Source: Artemia franciscana (lineage: Eukaryota > Arthropoda > Branchiopoda > Anostraca > Artemiidae). Taken from it: a DNA stretch of 64,000 nt. Under the pieces are notes generated by a model that made no database searches, was not told the DNA's origin, and saw nothing but the letters and a program-made list of their open reading frames with translations. The position numbers were made by a program, and so were the translations under genes. Numbering within the stretch: the first letter of the stretch is position 1; every line of letters begins with the position of its first letter. Shown here piece by piece: positions 20,871 to 32,914 of the stretch. The DNA is taken from the NCBI RefSeq assembly GCF_032884065.1, contig NC_088871.1, positions 47,751,172 to 47,815,171 of the forward strand, read 5' to 3'.

Positions 20871-21289
20871 TCTGCTGAACTACTGAATCCACGATTACCT
20901 CCAAGCTATCATGGTGCATCAAGACAAAGGTGAGCACTTGATTGAACTGGCTTGTAAAAATACAGTAAATGTATTTAATCTTTCTGGTGGTTTTTCTGTC
21001 CTGGATCGTCTTTAGCTTTTGGAAACTGGACCGTTAGATTTAAAAGAGGTATTACTTGAGGGAAGTGGGATTATGCGGCAAGATGATTATTTAGGAAATT
21101 GCTGATAAAGTGAGAACAAATATAGAAGTAGATTGTTTGAAGACCAAGTTTGGGTCAGTGAGCTCTCAGTTACACAGTTGAATATTGAGACCTTTGTTCG
21201 TCTTTTGATGAATTTAAATTCCTTCTTTGTGCGTCGTATTCATCCCCTAATGATTGTGTGAAATATTTTTAAATGATAATAATTATTTA

Positions 21290-21905
21290 TTGGTTGATAT
21301 TCCAGGTTATACGATTGAACGATTAAAAAGGTCGAAAATGTCTTGCTTTTTAGATTGCTATTGGTTGTACATATTCGGCTCGTAAAGATCTTTCTGTTAA
21401 TTTTGAAGGAGTATTTGAGTTGCTTTTTATTGAATTATTAATTAATCATAAGGCTATTCTATTTGCAGGGGTTTATCACCTCATCCCCCTAATGGATCTT
21501 TCAGTTCTTTCCTTGATATTCCTACGGGTGTATTGAAAAAAGTTCATAATCTGAATTTTGATTTTATATTTATGGGTGATTTTAATTTTAATCTAATTGA
21601 TAAAAACTCATCTGTTTTTGATAAAATGGCGATTGTTTTTTTTTATCTGCTATGACTTTTTTTGGTTTATTGTCATCTATTGTGATTCCAGCACGTATCA
21701 CTGAGTCGTCCACCACTTTAATTGATAACATATTTACCTCTCTTTCTTCTCAAAATGGCGCTACAATTACTTAGGATATATCAGACCATTTCCCTGTATT
21801 CTCTAAGTTTGATGTATTCAATACCAGTCCTTCTAAATCATTTCTTCAAAGTCAGCATTTTCTCACAAAGGAAGAGCAGCTCTCGAACCTTCGGTATAAA
21901 CTAAT
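21290..21905 (+). pseudogene. Jockey/CR1-like LINE endonuclease remnant
   Basis: Pieces in shifting frames read VDIPGYTIERLKRS near 21297, a GVY.PHPPNG-like segment near 21470, and FMGDFNFNL near 21570-21595. GDFN is the metal-binding box of APE-type LINE endonucleases. SDHFPVFSKF-like text near 21780 fits the SDH box. Frame-shifts separate all of these. Confidence 0.7.
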
Positions 21906-22222
21906 GGAAGCATTATGGGTATTTATGGATGATTTTAATCTGCCTATAAACGATGTGATCGAAAAATTTTTGGGATGATCAAGGAAACTTTCGTTAAGGT
22001 ATGCCTATGCGACCAGAAGAAAAAATATTCCAAGAAGTTCATCCAATTGTGTCTGTGGATGACTCCTGGATTAGTAAAGTGTCCTGAGCGAAAAGCTTAT
22101 CTTTGGAAAGTTTACAAGAATCCTGTTACTTAAGATCGACATCATCGTTTGAAAGAGCATCGAAATATATTTAAGTAAGCAACACGCAGGGTTAAAACAG
22201 ATTATTAGCGTAGAAAATTTTT

Positions 22223-23163
22223 TTGAGAGTGCGGGAAAGATATATAAAAAACTTGGATAATTATAAATTCTGTTGTTATTCGCCTCCATCATTACCAACG
22301 AAGCTCAAGCTATACGGGAAGGATATAGATAAAGAAGATGAAATAAAGCGTGAATTTACATCGTATTTTGCTTCAATTGGTCGTTTGACATCTAATTCTG
22401 TATCTGAATCAAGATCTAATAGTGATTCTACTAGATATTTGGGTTCTTCTTGCCACAAATCTCTTGTGATTGAACAAGTAACTGACACAGAGGTTTCTCA
22501 GATAGTTTCTAATTTAAAGGGATCATCTTCTCCAGGACCTCATTTAGTACCCACTCGAGTAGTCAAGTCTATTCTCCCAGTGATAGTGACTCAACTAACA
22601 AAATTAATTAATAGGTAGTTTGAACGTAGAGTTTTCCCTCAGGCACTGAAGTCCGCGCATATAATCGTCATCCACAAGGGTGGTACCAAGAATGATCCTT
22701 CAAATTACCAGTCTATTCCCTTCTGTCTACATTTTCAAAGATTTTTGAAAAACCATTCCATTCTCATTTGGCAGATTTCTTTGTAGCAAAGAAATTTTTT
22801 CATGAGCACCAGTTTGGGTTTCATCCAAAGTATTCTACTGAACATGCTTGTATTGGCCTTCTCAATTTTGTGAATAATGCTTTAGAATTGAAGAAAACAC
22901 CAGCGGTAATTTTTTTGAATATTAGATAAGCTTTTGACAGTTTGTCCCATGATATGCTTCTTCCAAAATTTTTGCATGTTGGCGTTCGAGGAGAAGCATT
23001 AGAATGGTTTCAATCTTATTTTCATGGCCGGTTTATTTCTTTTGGTCCATGGTCTGATATAAAGGCTGAAGTAGACTTTGGAATTCCACAAGGGTCTATC
23101 CTTGAACCTTTGCTTTACATTGTATATGCCAATGACTTACACTGGGCTATAGGAGATGCTCCA
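22223..23163 (+). pseudogene. Jockey/CR1-like LINE reverse transcriptase, 5' half
   Basis: The frame from 22223 carries KGSSSPGPHLVPTRVVKSIL (fingers start). A TAG at 22616 interrupts it, the same frame continues through ALKSAHIIVIHKGGTKNDPS, and a frame-shift near 22715 leads to LSTFSKIFEKPFHSHLADFF, QFGF, LLNFVNNAL, LNIR-stop-AFDSLSH (box A with D to N and an in-frame TAA), WFQSYFHGR and GIPQGSILEPLLYIVYANDL. The reading then runs into the (TA)n tract at 23164. The missing catalytic aspartate and the stops make it non-functional. Confidence 0.85.
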
Positions 23164-23166
23164 ATA

Positions 23167-23259
<93 letters not shown>
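23164..23259. repeat. (TA)n microsatellite
   Basis: About 45 TA units at the left boundary of the insertion in the LINE RT. It keeps a plus-strand frame open as alternating I and Y residues, which is an artefact. Confidence 0.95.
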
Positions 23260-23260
<1 letters not shown>

Positions 23261-23264
<4 letters not shown>

Positions 23265-23305
23265 GAAAAGAGAAATCACCAATGCTACAGCACAAACACA
23301 CACAA

Positions 23306-23375
<70 letters not shown>

Positions 23376-23965
23376 ACAGAAGGAGAAAAGGAAGACTGTT
23401 TTCCTAAATTAGTGATTAATATAGACCAGCACTTGAATGAGGCCTTAACCCTACTCATCCTTACAATCACATAGGTCAAACAGCATAGCCACACACAATC
23501 AACCATAAAGAATAATCCATGGACAGGCAGTCATGTCGTCAATAAGTATAAGTCGTCATTTACCAACAATAGAAAAAATAATATAGAAAAATAATTCAGA
23601 GGCAACACCCAACATAAGGGCTCATCAGGAGAATACACTGGCCTATATAGGGTTTCGCCACTCTAAATTCTCTACCCAGCACAGTGTTGTGGCTACCACA
23701 GAATATCCATGGCATCCCCACGTCAGGTATCAGCCCCAAAATACATGTCCATGAAAAAAAAAACAGCAACTGTAAAACAACCAAGTAAAACCAAAACAAG
23801 CTTATCCTGTTAATATATCCCTCCCTTTAGCAACAATAGGTAAACTAAATATTATAAATTTTACCAAATCACAAATATAACACATTGCAAAAACCTGGAT
23901 GAACCTAAACAATTATAGAATTCATCTTTACCATGTGGCTAATTTTTTAGAAAATACGCTCCAAT
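23261..23965 (-). repeat. Direct repeat copy 1 flanking a Penelope-like fragment (possible pLTR)
   Basis: Begins TCATGAAAAGAGAAATCACC, has a poly(A) tract (23308-23372), then about 590 bp ending CCATGTGGCTAATTTTTTAG. It is nearly identical to 24263-24985. Penelope-like elements often carry such direct repeats (pLTRs). Its minus-strand reading continues the stop-ridden end of the Penelope fragment. Confidence 0.75.
23308..23372. repeat. Poly(A) tract
   Basis: 65 A residues within direct repeat copy 1; the corresponding tract in copy 2 is longer. Confidence 0.95.
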
Positions 23966-24240
23966 TATGGCAAAATTATTATTAGCTTTATCCACTGGCA
24001 AAATTACAAATTCATTCTTTAGATTAGCAATTGCTTGTTTAATCTTCGCATTATAAAATAATGATTTAGTGTTACTATTTTTTAAGTTAGAATATATTTT
24101 ATTTCTTACTCTACTAATAATTAAATTCTTCCAATTTTGAAAACTCTCTTTATTTTTATTCTCTTTCTTACACCACTTATCAATAAATAAATAAAAATCA
24201 TTTTCCAAGCCATCAAGAACACTCGATGGTTTCAGATGGT
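23939..24240 (-). pseudogene. Penelope-like element reverse transcriptase, N-terminal fragment
   Basis: Read on the minus strand, LKPSSVLDGLENDFYLFIDK begins just inside the TA tract near 24240. It is followed by a basic helical stretch and by NEFVILPVDKANNNFAIIG near 23990-23950. FV.VPVDKA.NN is the characteristic early RT motif of Penelope-like elements. The frame stops at 23939, inside the direct repeat. The palm, thumb and GIY-YIG domains are absent, so this is only the N-terminal segment. Penelope elements combine a telomerase-like RT with a GIY-YIG endonuclease and frequently have direct-repeat flanks, which fits the arrangement here. Confidence 0.75.
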
Positions 24241-24262
24241 TTCAGATATATATATATATATA

Positions 24263-24300
24263 TCATGAAAAGAGAAATCACCAATGCTACAGCACAAACA

Positions 24301-24391
<91 letters not shown>

Positions 24392-24985
24392 AGACAGAAG
24401 GAGAAAAGGAAGACTGTTTTCCTAAATTAGTGATTAATATAGACCAGCACTTGAATGAGGCCTCAACCCTACTCATCCACACAATCACATAGGTCAAACA
24501 GCATAGCCACACACAATCAACCATAAAGAATAATCCATGGACAGGCAGTCATGTCGTCAATAAGTATAAGTCGTCATTTACCAAACCATAGAAAAAATAA
24601 TATAGACAAATAATTCAGAGGCAACACCCAACATAAGGGCTCATCAGGAGAATACACTGGCCTATATAGGGTTTCGCCACTCTAAATTCCCTACCCAGCA
24701 CAGTGTTGTGGCTACCACAGAATATCCATGGCATCCCCGCGTCAGGTATCACCCCCAAAATACATGTCTATGAAAAAAAAAACAGCAAATGTAAAACAAC
24801 CAAGTAAAACCAAAACAAGCCTATCCTGTTAATATATCCCTCCCTTTAGCAACAATAGGTAAACTAAATATTAAAAATTTAACCAAATCACAAATATTAA
24901 CACATTGCAAAAAACCTGAATGAACTAAACAATTATATAATTCATCTTTACCATGTGGCTAATTTTTTTAAAATTCCGCTCAAAT
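24263..24985 (-). repeat. Direct repeat copy 2 flanking a Penelope-like fragment (possible pLTR)
   Basis: Same content and orientation as 23261-23965, differing by scattered substitutions and a longer poly(A) tract (24302-24389). A short (TA)n precedes it at 24246-24262, echoing the tract before copy 1. Confidence 0.75.
24302..24389. repeat. Poly(A) tract
   Basis: 88 A residues within direct repeat copy 2. It is homologous in position to 23308-23372. Confidence 0.95.
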
Positions 24986-25048
24986 AGAAACACAATTCAA
25001 AATAAATGGCGCTGTGACAACATTTCTCGAACCTCCGAAATTAGTCAA

Positions 25049-25053
<5 letters not shown>

Positions 25054-25115
<62 letters not shown>
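25054..25115. repeat. (TA)n microsatellite
   Basis: About 31 TA units at the right boundary of the insertion. LINE RT coding resumes directly after it. Confidence 0.95.
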
Positions 25116-25118
<3 letters not shown>

Positions 25119-25936
25119 TGAACAAAATGTTGATTTATTTGCATTTGCTGATGATAGTGCACTTGTTTGTGCCGACCTGGATCAAAATAATTTGGCAATA
25201 AAGCTTCAAACACTGATGGACAGAGCTTATGAGCACTTTGAAGCAAATTGTCTCGCTCTAAATTGTTCCAAATCTCATTTTTAGGTTTTTTTCCAGAATT
25301 GACTTGGTTTGTATATTATTCCTAGTTCTAAAGGTATTATTTCTAGATCACAAAATTAGTTTTTTGGGTTTCTAGGAGTCTTTACGATGAGAATCTTTTA
25401 TTGAAGAACCATATTAACCTTCTCCGAGTAAAAGTGTCAAGAAACTTAGGTATGACACGTAAGCTAAGGTATATTTTTCGTGGATGTATTTTAAAGCTTC
25501 TTTATGATTCTCACATAGAGCCGTACATCAATTACTGTTCTATTTTTTGGATGAGTACTTTCCCGTCCCAATTAACGACATTTTCTCTTCTTCATGAGAA
25601 GGCCCGTCAGTTAGTTTCAGATTGGAATAGTACGTCAACGAAATCTCTCCTTAGATTCCGTCCACACTATTTCCTATCTTGTGCTATTTTTATCCATTAA
25701 TATCTTCACGATAAACTTCCCTCTTATTTTTTGAAATTGTTACAACCCCGATTTAGTTTAAATCTTCATGGAACTCGTAACTCTGAAGTTTTATTGGTTG
25801 TTAGAACTCCAATCGTGAGGTCAGATTTTAGCCCTATATACGCATGTAGTAGGGTTTGGGACTCCCCGCCGAAGAATATCAGAGATTGCCACTCCGTCGG
25901 GGTCTTCAAAAGCTTAATGAAAACTCTATTGGGTTA
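25116..25936 (+). pseudogene. Jockey/CR1-like LINE reverse transcriptase, 3' half and C-terminus
   Basis: NVDLFAFADDSALVC (catalytic FADD box intact) starts at about 25127, followed by NCLALNCSKSHF and then several stops. A longer open stretch at 25401-25700 reads KLRYIFRGCILKLLYDSHIE and YCSIFWMSTFPS, typical of the region after the thumb. 25731-25936 reads RTPIVRSDFS and SRVWDSPPKNIRD, the usual ending of these ORF2 proteins, with a stop at 25935. It is the same protein as 22223-23163, separated by the insertion. Confidence 0.85.
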
Positions 25937-26204
25937 ATTCTTCTTCTTAGTCTTTTTTTTATTTTTCTTATTTTTTCCTTTTTTTCATATTAGTAATAAT
26001 AATATTGTATATTCGTTGGCCAGTTCAACTGAGTGTAAATAATAAAAAAAAAGGTTTGATAAAATTCTTGCATTTTTCTGTTTTATTTTTTTTCCTCTCT
26101 GTGTTTATTTCCCTTATCTTGTATTGCCTTTTTATGGGGGTGTTAAAAGAGATGCATGTATTGATTATTTGATATTAATAAAGTTAAGTTGAGTTGTGAA
26201 TTTG

Positions 26205-26865
26205 CAAACAAACATACAACAGGTACTACATAAATAAATCTTACAACGAGAAAAACTTAAATTGTATATGCAAAGCAAGCTTAAAATGAACAAATAATCT
26301 TTCAAAATTCAACAATGGATAAATTCCAATACGAACAGAAATGAAATAAACAATTATGGCATACAAACGTACAATAGGTACTAATCTAAATGAACAAATA
26401 AATCTTAAAACAACTGAAACTTAAACTTAATGTGCAAAGAGAGGTTAAAACGAAGAGGAATTACTATAAACAAGAGCTTGACTACTACCCACTTCCCTAA
26501 GGCCTACTGCGTAATTGGTACTTTACTAAAACTAATTATGGTACAAACATTTTCTTTTGCACTTATTACAACATTGAAAATAAAATAAAAATAGTAGTGA
26601 AATAAAATCTTGAGCTCATGAGCATTCAGTATTAAATATTATTATATATCAAATACTCAGTATAATGTTCTTAGTTCTTTCCAAGACTGTTAAAGACACA
26701 TATAGTTCCATTAAAGCGCCAATGACGCTCTAGACTTTATACTTTTACAGTTACGAAAGGAACCAGTAGCCAAACTGTTGTTTGTAGTGGTTTCTGTTTG
26801 TTTCAAGCTTTATTTGCATATTCAATTTAAGTCTTTGCTCGTTTTATGATTTAATTATAAATGCC
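26205..26865. other. A-rich dispersed sequence, no gene
   Basis: 26205-26480 holds AAACGAACAGAAAT-like words and resembles 47395-47620 and 12900-13130, possibly a low-copy dispersed family. 26520-26865 has nothing recognised. Confidence 0.4.
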
Positions 26866-26867
26866 CC

Positions 26868-27670
26868 CGGGGCGTAACTTACAAAACTTGCCCTTGGTTT
26901 CTGGGGGTTTTGTCAATCTCGGATTTTTTGTTACCTGATCTTTTAACTATTTTAACAAAATAGCTATCTCAAAATTTTGATTGGATATTTTTGGGGAAAA
27001 AGGGCTCGGGGAGCTAGTTACCCTTCGATCAGTTTTGAATCTTTAAAAAAGAACTAAAGCTTTCACTTTCCAATAAAATTAGCCCCCTCTGAAGTTAATA
27101 TGACCACTCCTTCAATGAAAACCTTGTATGCTCTTAAGGTATAGCTTACAAAACTTGCCCCTGGTCACTGGAGGGTTTTATGAACTCAGGAGTTTTTGTT
27201 ATTTCATCTTTGAACTATTTTTAACAAAGTTGCTATCTAAAATTTTTTATCAAATGCATTTGGGGAAATGGACGTGCGGAGGGAGGGACTTGTTGCCCTC
27301 CGATCGCTTTTAACCCCTAAGAAAAGTATTAGAACTTCAAATTTCCGATCAAATGAGCCCCCTCTAAAGTTTACACAGCCGTCCTTTTCATAAAAACCTT
27401 ATATGCTCAAGGGCATAAGTTACAACATTTGCCCTCAGGCTCAGGCTTTTTTTATTCCGAAGTTTTTGTTGTCTGACCTTTAAACTATTGTTAGCAAAAT
27501 GGGCATTTGAAAGTTTTTATAAGATGCATTTAGGAAAAAGAGGGCATGGGGAGGGGTCTAGATGCCCTCCAATCGCTTTTGACTCTTATAATGGGCACTA
27601 GAGCTTCCTATTTCCAGTCAAATGAGTCCACTCCGAAGTTTATATGGCCACCCCTTCCATATGAAGTGCC
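26868..27670 (+). repeat. Repeat B tandem array, three ~270-bp units
   Basis: Each unit runs from GGCGTAACTTACAAAACTTG (or a close variant) through TTTTAACTATTTTAACAAAA, CTCAAAATTTTGAT, a GGGGAGGG..GTTGCCCTCCGATC block, a variant of AAGGGCACTAGAAC, and AATGAGCCCCCTCTGAAGTT to GACCACCCCTTC. The AGAACTT..TTTCC marker lies near 27055, 27320 and 27597. The array is inverted relative to the one at 36.6-38.1 kb. Confidence 0.85.
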
Positions 27671-28432
<762 letters not shown>

Positions 28433-30055
28433 AATACAATTCAAAATCGAATTAAAATACGCATAATCCCCTCGAAAGGCTTCATGGCCAGGGATACAAG
28501 GGGGATAAGAAAAAAAATATTATACAAGCAATAAATTCAATATAGGCAATCACATATAGCAGTTTACAGGCAACATATTTATGGGGGATACAATATAAGC
28601 AACAACTAGAAGGAGAAAAAAAGAAAGAAAAAAAACAAAACAAAAACAAAAAAACATACAGAACATATCTGAGGTCTGGGAGCAAAGTGCAGAGAGGAAA
28701 ATCACACACCACTAACAAAACACAGGAGCTATCAACTCCTAAGAAGAGAGAAAAAAAATTACTGATTATTTCTTTTTTTGCACTGAGGGCGGTTGCAAGG
28801 AAGTCTTAATCAACATATTTGCATACTATTAATCCATATTTACTGGCTAGAATTATTCTTGTTTTTTGATACTTTTTTCATTTTGTGATAGGTTTTTAAA
28901 ATTGCTTTCTTGAGTAACAAATCTTAACGAATCACTTCTTCAATTAAGCCTTTTGTTTTACCTCACGCAAAAGGAAAGTGATACTCTGCAAAGAAAATGT
29001 ATCCATCTAAGGATTCTGCGCCAGTTGTCCATGTTTTCCTAGAGATTTTTGGGAAAAAAGTAAGCAGTGAGATACAGCACTCCTAAGAAGATGGTAGGGG
29101 GTGTCCCGTGAAATATTAGAAGAATGAATGGATTATCTAATAGGATACTATTAATATTTACTGGAATTAACTTCATAAACAGTAAGTGACTTCACTTGAA
29201 GGAAAGTTACATGACTCATCTAACAACAGACGCTTAATGTCTAATGGACAGTAGAAAGAGAAGACGGTAAACCATTCCACTCCGCATGAAAAGAAAAATC
29301 TAAAGTGATATTATTAAGTTCATCAGTTTATTGACAAATATTTCTGAACTTTTGATCCAAAGACAATTAAAAACACGTTTAAAAATATCAGCTCATTCAT
29401 AGTAGATAAAAGTAAGTAAATAGTGACTCTTGTCAATAGTAATTGAAATTCTTAAAATGAATACTTTGATTATAATACGTATAATAATTATTAATATAAA
29501 CCAGTTTCTCATGAAAAAGTGTTAAAAATTCCTATATGAGTGTGCAATCCTGATGAAAAAGAACAACATCATAAGATACTGTTATAGTACTCTTTCTAAT
29601 ACGAAATTTCTTGAAGAAGCAAAATTCTTCTCGAGAGGTAAATTTATTTAGAATGATTTTAATTTGGCGAATTTTGAAAATTTTGGCTTCCCAACATTTC
29701 CTCTAATGCTTTCGTCCAAAATATGAAGTTTTAGTACTGTTAGTGGTTTAAAATTTACTAGACACCATTTTTATTTTTCTGCTTTTCTGCATACTGAAAA
29801 GATTATATTTTCTGATGCTGATGTAAACTATGTATTACTTTATTTAATGTTGTAAACTGTGTATTATTACTGTTTTGCCGTATCTGATATTTTCAAATTT
29901 CTGATAATTGTCAAAAACCGATTGATAAACTGTATTCATTGTGAAAGCAACAAGCGATGTATGTTCAATCACACTTTGACCCTCCTAATGTGCATTATTC
30001 TGCTAATCCTTCTTTTAAGAAAAGATTAGCAAACTGATAACACTGCTACTACTTT
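28433..30055. other. No recognised feature
   Basis: Plain AT-rich sequence. A minus frame at 28482-28718 is low-complexity and lacks recognisable protein features. Confidence 0.4.
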
Positions 30056-30059
30056 AAAC

Positions 30060-31010
30060 TTACCGCAGCACCAAGCCGCCAGAGGTCAACAAAGCTACGC
30101 ACGCTCCTCCTCCATCCGAATCTATTCAAACCATGTCTCTTTACTCCCTCCCAAGAAGTCAATTTCCCTTAAACTTTTCCTTAAGACATCCTTACGCCTC
30201 ATTCTGGGATGACTTGCTTTTCGTTCGGCCCTGGACAGTTTGCCGACAAGGACAATCTTTGGCAATAAATCATCCTTCATTAGCAGAACTTGTCCTAGCC
30301 ATCTTATTCTTTCTCGTATTATAAACCTAAAAAGTGGGATTGAACAATATTTTTCAGACAGCTTACTGTTTGAGATACGGTCTGTCAGTCGGGTACCCAA
30401 AAAAATCCGTAAGGTGATTTCTTAGGGGAAAATCTAGCAAATCCTCCTCTGTGTTTCTAAGTTCTCACGCTTCAGAGCCATACTTGGCCACTGTCATCAC
30501 TGTATCTTCCAATATTATAGTTTTGGTACGCAAATTTATATTCCTATTCTTCGAAACTCTTTTCAGCTGTGAAAAAATCAAACTTGGCCTTGGCAATTCT
30601 ACTTTTAAAATCTTCACTGCACGCACCATCCTTACTAATAATACCACCTAGGTAAGTGAAGATGTAAAATTGATCGATCTTCTGAGTACCCAACATCACC
30701 TCTTCACCTTCACCTATGTCTAGTCTTATTGACTGAGGGTTTTTTACATTAATTTTCAACCCTATTCTCGCACGCTGAACTCACATAACCTCTAAATGTT
30801 CATTCATTTTGCTAACACTTTCATCTAGAATGCTTGATTCATGAACATATTCTAAGTCTAGGAGAGTCTTATATCCCCATTTGAATCCGTGTTTTTCTAT
30901 TGTCTTTGCTGTACTCCTTAGGACAAAGTCCATCTAAATGACCCACATAAGTGTGGATAGGCTACAACTCAGCTTAACTCTTAACTTCAAGCAAATACAG
31001 CTACTAACCT
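30060..31010 (-). pseudogene. RTE-type LINE, C-terminal half of ORF2 and 3' end
   Basis: In minus-strand order: MDFVLRSTAKTIEKHGFKWG, then LLDLEYVHESSILDESVSKM, where the catalytic YADD box reads YVHE and is destroyed. Next come ARIGLKINVKNP, FTYLGGIISKDGACSEDFKS, GTRLTDRISNSKL and MRERIRWLGQVL-like text, ending in a decayed tail with LPKIVLVGKLSRAERKASHP. Open pieces are 30759-30544 and 30400-30122. The 3' end carries AGTAGTAGCAGTG-type triplets near 30035-30050. It is 5'-truncated and non-functional, and its C-terminus is the same family as 61880-62445. Confidence 0.85.
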
Positions 31011-31337
31011 TATTTCCTAGCTTAACGAAGCAATGTGATTCTCGTCCATAGCACTAATCATTTTGATATATTTATTTGGTAATATCATAGGATAGGAGTT
31101 TTTGGCAATTATCCAAGACGCGCTAAAATATCTCATAGGCCCTTTAATAGTAACAATCGTGATATTCTATCTTAGATTTGGGCTTACCGAGTTAAAAATC
31201 AACCCATTTTGTACTCGAGAAGCTCTGAGCTTCTTTTTCTATAGACCAAGGCTTAACTCGTTTTTGCATCAACTCTTTTCACAACCCGAGGTAGCTAATA
31301 TGAACTAAGCTTGAACTTCACTCGCTTTCACACAAAA
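31011..31337. other. Degenerate sequence leading into a tandem array
   Basis: Contains GCTTAACTCGTTTTTGCATC-like words also present in the array that follows, suggesting decayed units. An open frame at 31102-31308 shows no recognisable protein. Confidence 0.4.
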
Positions 31338-31850
31338 TTTCACAATTTGGACATATATCGTTTTGGCTCCGACTCAGGATTTAGTTTGTTTTTGTACTTA
31401 GTTTGCTATTAGCTCATTCCTTTATCTGAATCGATATTTGGCTTTTTTTTTTTGTATCGAATCGGGACTTGGCTAGTTTTTTTAAGGTAGCTGAGTCAGA
31501 TACTAGCTTGTTTCACAATTTGGATATCGATCGTTTTGGCTCCTACTCGGATTTAGTTTGTTTTTGTACTTGGTTTGCTATTAGCTCATTCCTTTATCTG
31601 AATCCAAATTTGGCTTTTTTTTGTATCGAATCGGGACTAGGCTAGTTTTTTTTAAGGTAGCTGAGTCAGATACTAGCTCGTTTCACAGTTTGGGTATCGA
31701 TCGTTTTGGCTCCGACTCAGGATTTAGTTTGTTTTTGTACTTAGTTACTGTCAGCTCATTCCTTTATCTGAATCCAAACTTAGCTTTTTTTGTATCGAAT
31801 CAGAACTTGGATAGGTTTTTAGCTAGATGAGTCAGGAATTGGGTGGTTTC
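31338..31850 (+). repeat. Tandem repeat, three ~170-bp units
   Basis: TTTCACAATTTGG starts units at 31338, 31511 and 31681. Each unit contains ATCGTTTTGGCTCC, GGATTTAGTTTGTTTTTGTA, TAGCTCATTCCTTTATCTGA, GTATCGAATCGGGACT and GGTAGCTGAGTCAGATACTA (where complete). The units are highly similar. Confidence 0.9.
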
Positions 31851-32439
31851 ACAAAGTTTTGGCTAAATCTTCAGCTCAGATTAGATACTTTTGTCACAAC
31901 GAGTAAAGGCAAGCAAGGCCATTTTTTTCAAGTCTGTTTATAGATCTGGCCTACCTTGTGTTTGGACCTGGTCAAGCTTAGCTCTTTGTACCAAGTTATT
32001 GTGTAGCTGGAGCTTGGCTTGTCTTTAAACCGGTTCAGGACTTCAGCTAGTGTTCATGCTGGGGTGTCACTTAGCCTGTTAGGTTTCAAGTCAATACGTG
32101 TGCTATTTGCGCACAGAAACAAGACTCCCTCGTCCTTGTTCCAGCAGAGGACATAGACCAAGTTTGAACAGATTTGGAAATTAGCTTATCTTTAAACCAA
32201 GGCAATTAAGCAGAGCAAACATGGCTAATTTTTACATGAGTCACAACTTAGCTCGTTTTTGCAGCGGCAAACCAAAATTCCTTAGCTTGGCTTTAGCTAG
32301 TTTTAGCAAGTGATTCAACACGTATATTTTCTTTGTACAATGTCAGGACTTAGCAATCGTGTGCATCAAGTCAGGATGTAGCTCCTTGTCAAGTCGGGTT
32401 AGTCCAAAACTTGTCTTGTTTTTCTTTTGCAAATTCAGA
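31851..32439 (+). repeat. Degenerate continuation of the tandem array
   Basis: Recurring TTAGCTCGTTTTTGCA and GACTTAGCT-like words without a clear period. Probably old units of the same array; no gene. Confidence 0.4.
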
Positions 32440-32760
32440 ACTTTTTTTAATAATTATCAGGTATTCGGTATGCCCTCCTTTGCTTGATTGGAATAATTGG
32501 AAGCCCTCCACCCTTCGGTCCCATGAGCTTTTTCTTTTTGAAGGCATAATTCCAGAATTTCTATTCGTCTAAGTGAAATAATGATCTCAAAATATTATTC
32601 CAATGTTTGTTGGGCCTCGGTGGCGCCAGAGGGCAAGAATTGACATAGTGGAGGGGGAGCGTCCTCCAATACCTTTTTGAGCTTTGTAAGATGCAATATA
32701 GCTTTCAATTTAAAGCCGAATGAGTCTCCTTCCATCTTTTTACAACCAACCTCTGTAAAA
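32440..32760 (+). repeat. Single repeat B-like unit, decayed
   Basis: ATGATCTCAAAATATTATTC, GGAGGGGGAGCGTCCTCCAA and GCCGAATGAGTCTCC correspond in order to the repeat B unit. Confidence 0.55.
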
Positions 32761-32914
32761 TGGCACAGAAAAAGACAGATCGTTCTATGTTAAGTCCACA
32801 TTACGTAATTGAATCTGATCCATTGTAAAGTAGCGTACTTATAATTAGCTGGAGCATTGACAGAGTAACAGACGTTAAGGTTACATCGGTAATATTGGTG
32901 TGGCTTATTCTATT

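Larger units (their letters stand above)
20880..26200 (+). mobile_element. Jockey/CR1-like LINE, degenerate, split by Penelope-like insertion
   Basis: The endonuclease region is recognisable at about 21290-21900, the reverse transcriptase at 22223-23163 and 25116-25260, the C-terminal region at 25400-25936, and a T-rich 3' UTR runs to the end near 26195. The split at 23164-25115 contains (TA)n tracts and a Penelope-like fragment with direct repeats. The coding part has several stops and frame-shifts. The 5' boundary is uncertain: 20880-21290 shows no clear LINE motif. It abuts the truncated end of repeat A copy 2. Confidence 0.8.

Noticed and set aside
22942..23412. Open frame running through (TA)n and poly(A) with alternating I/Y and K runs
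   Set aside because: The first part is LINE reverse transcriptase. The remainder is microsatellite translated by chance.
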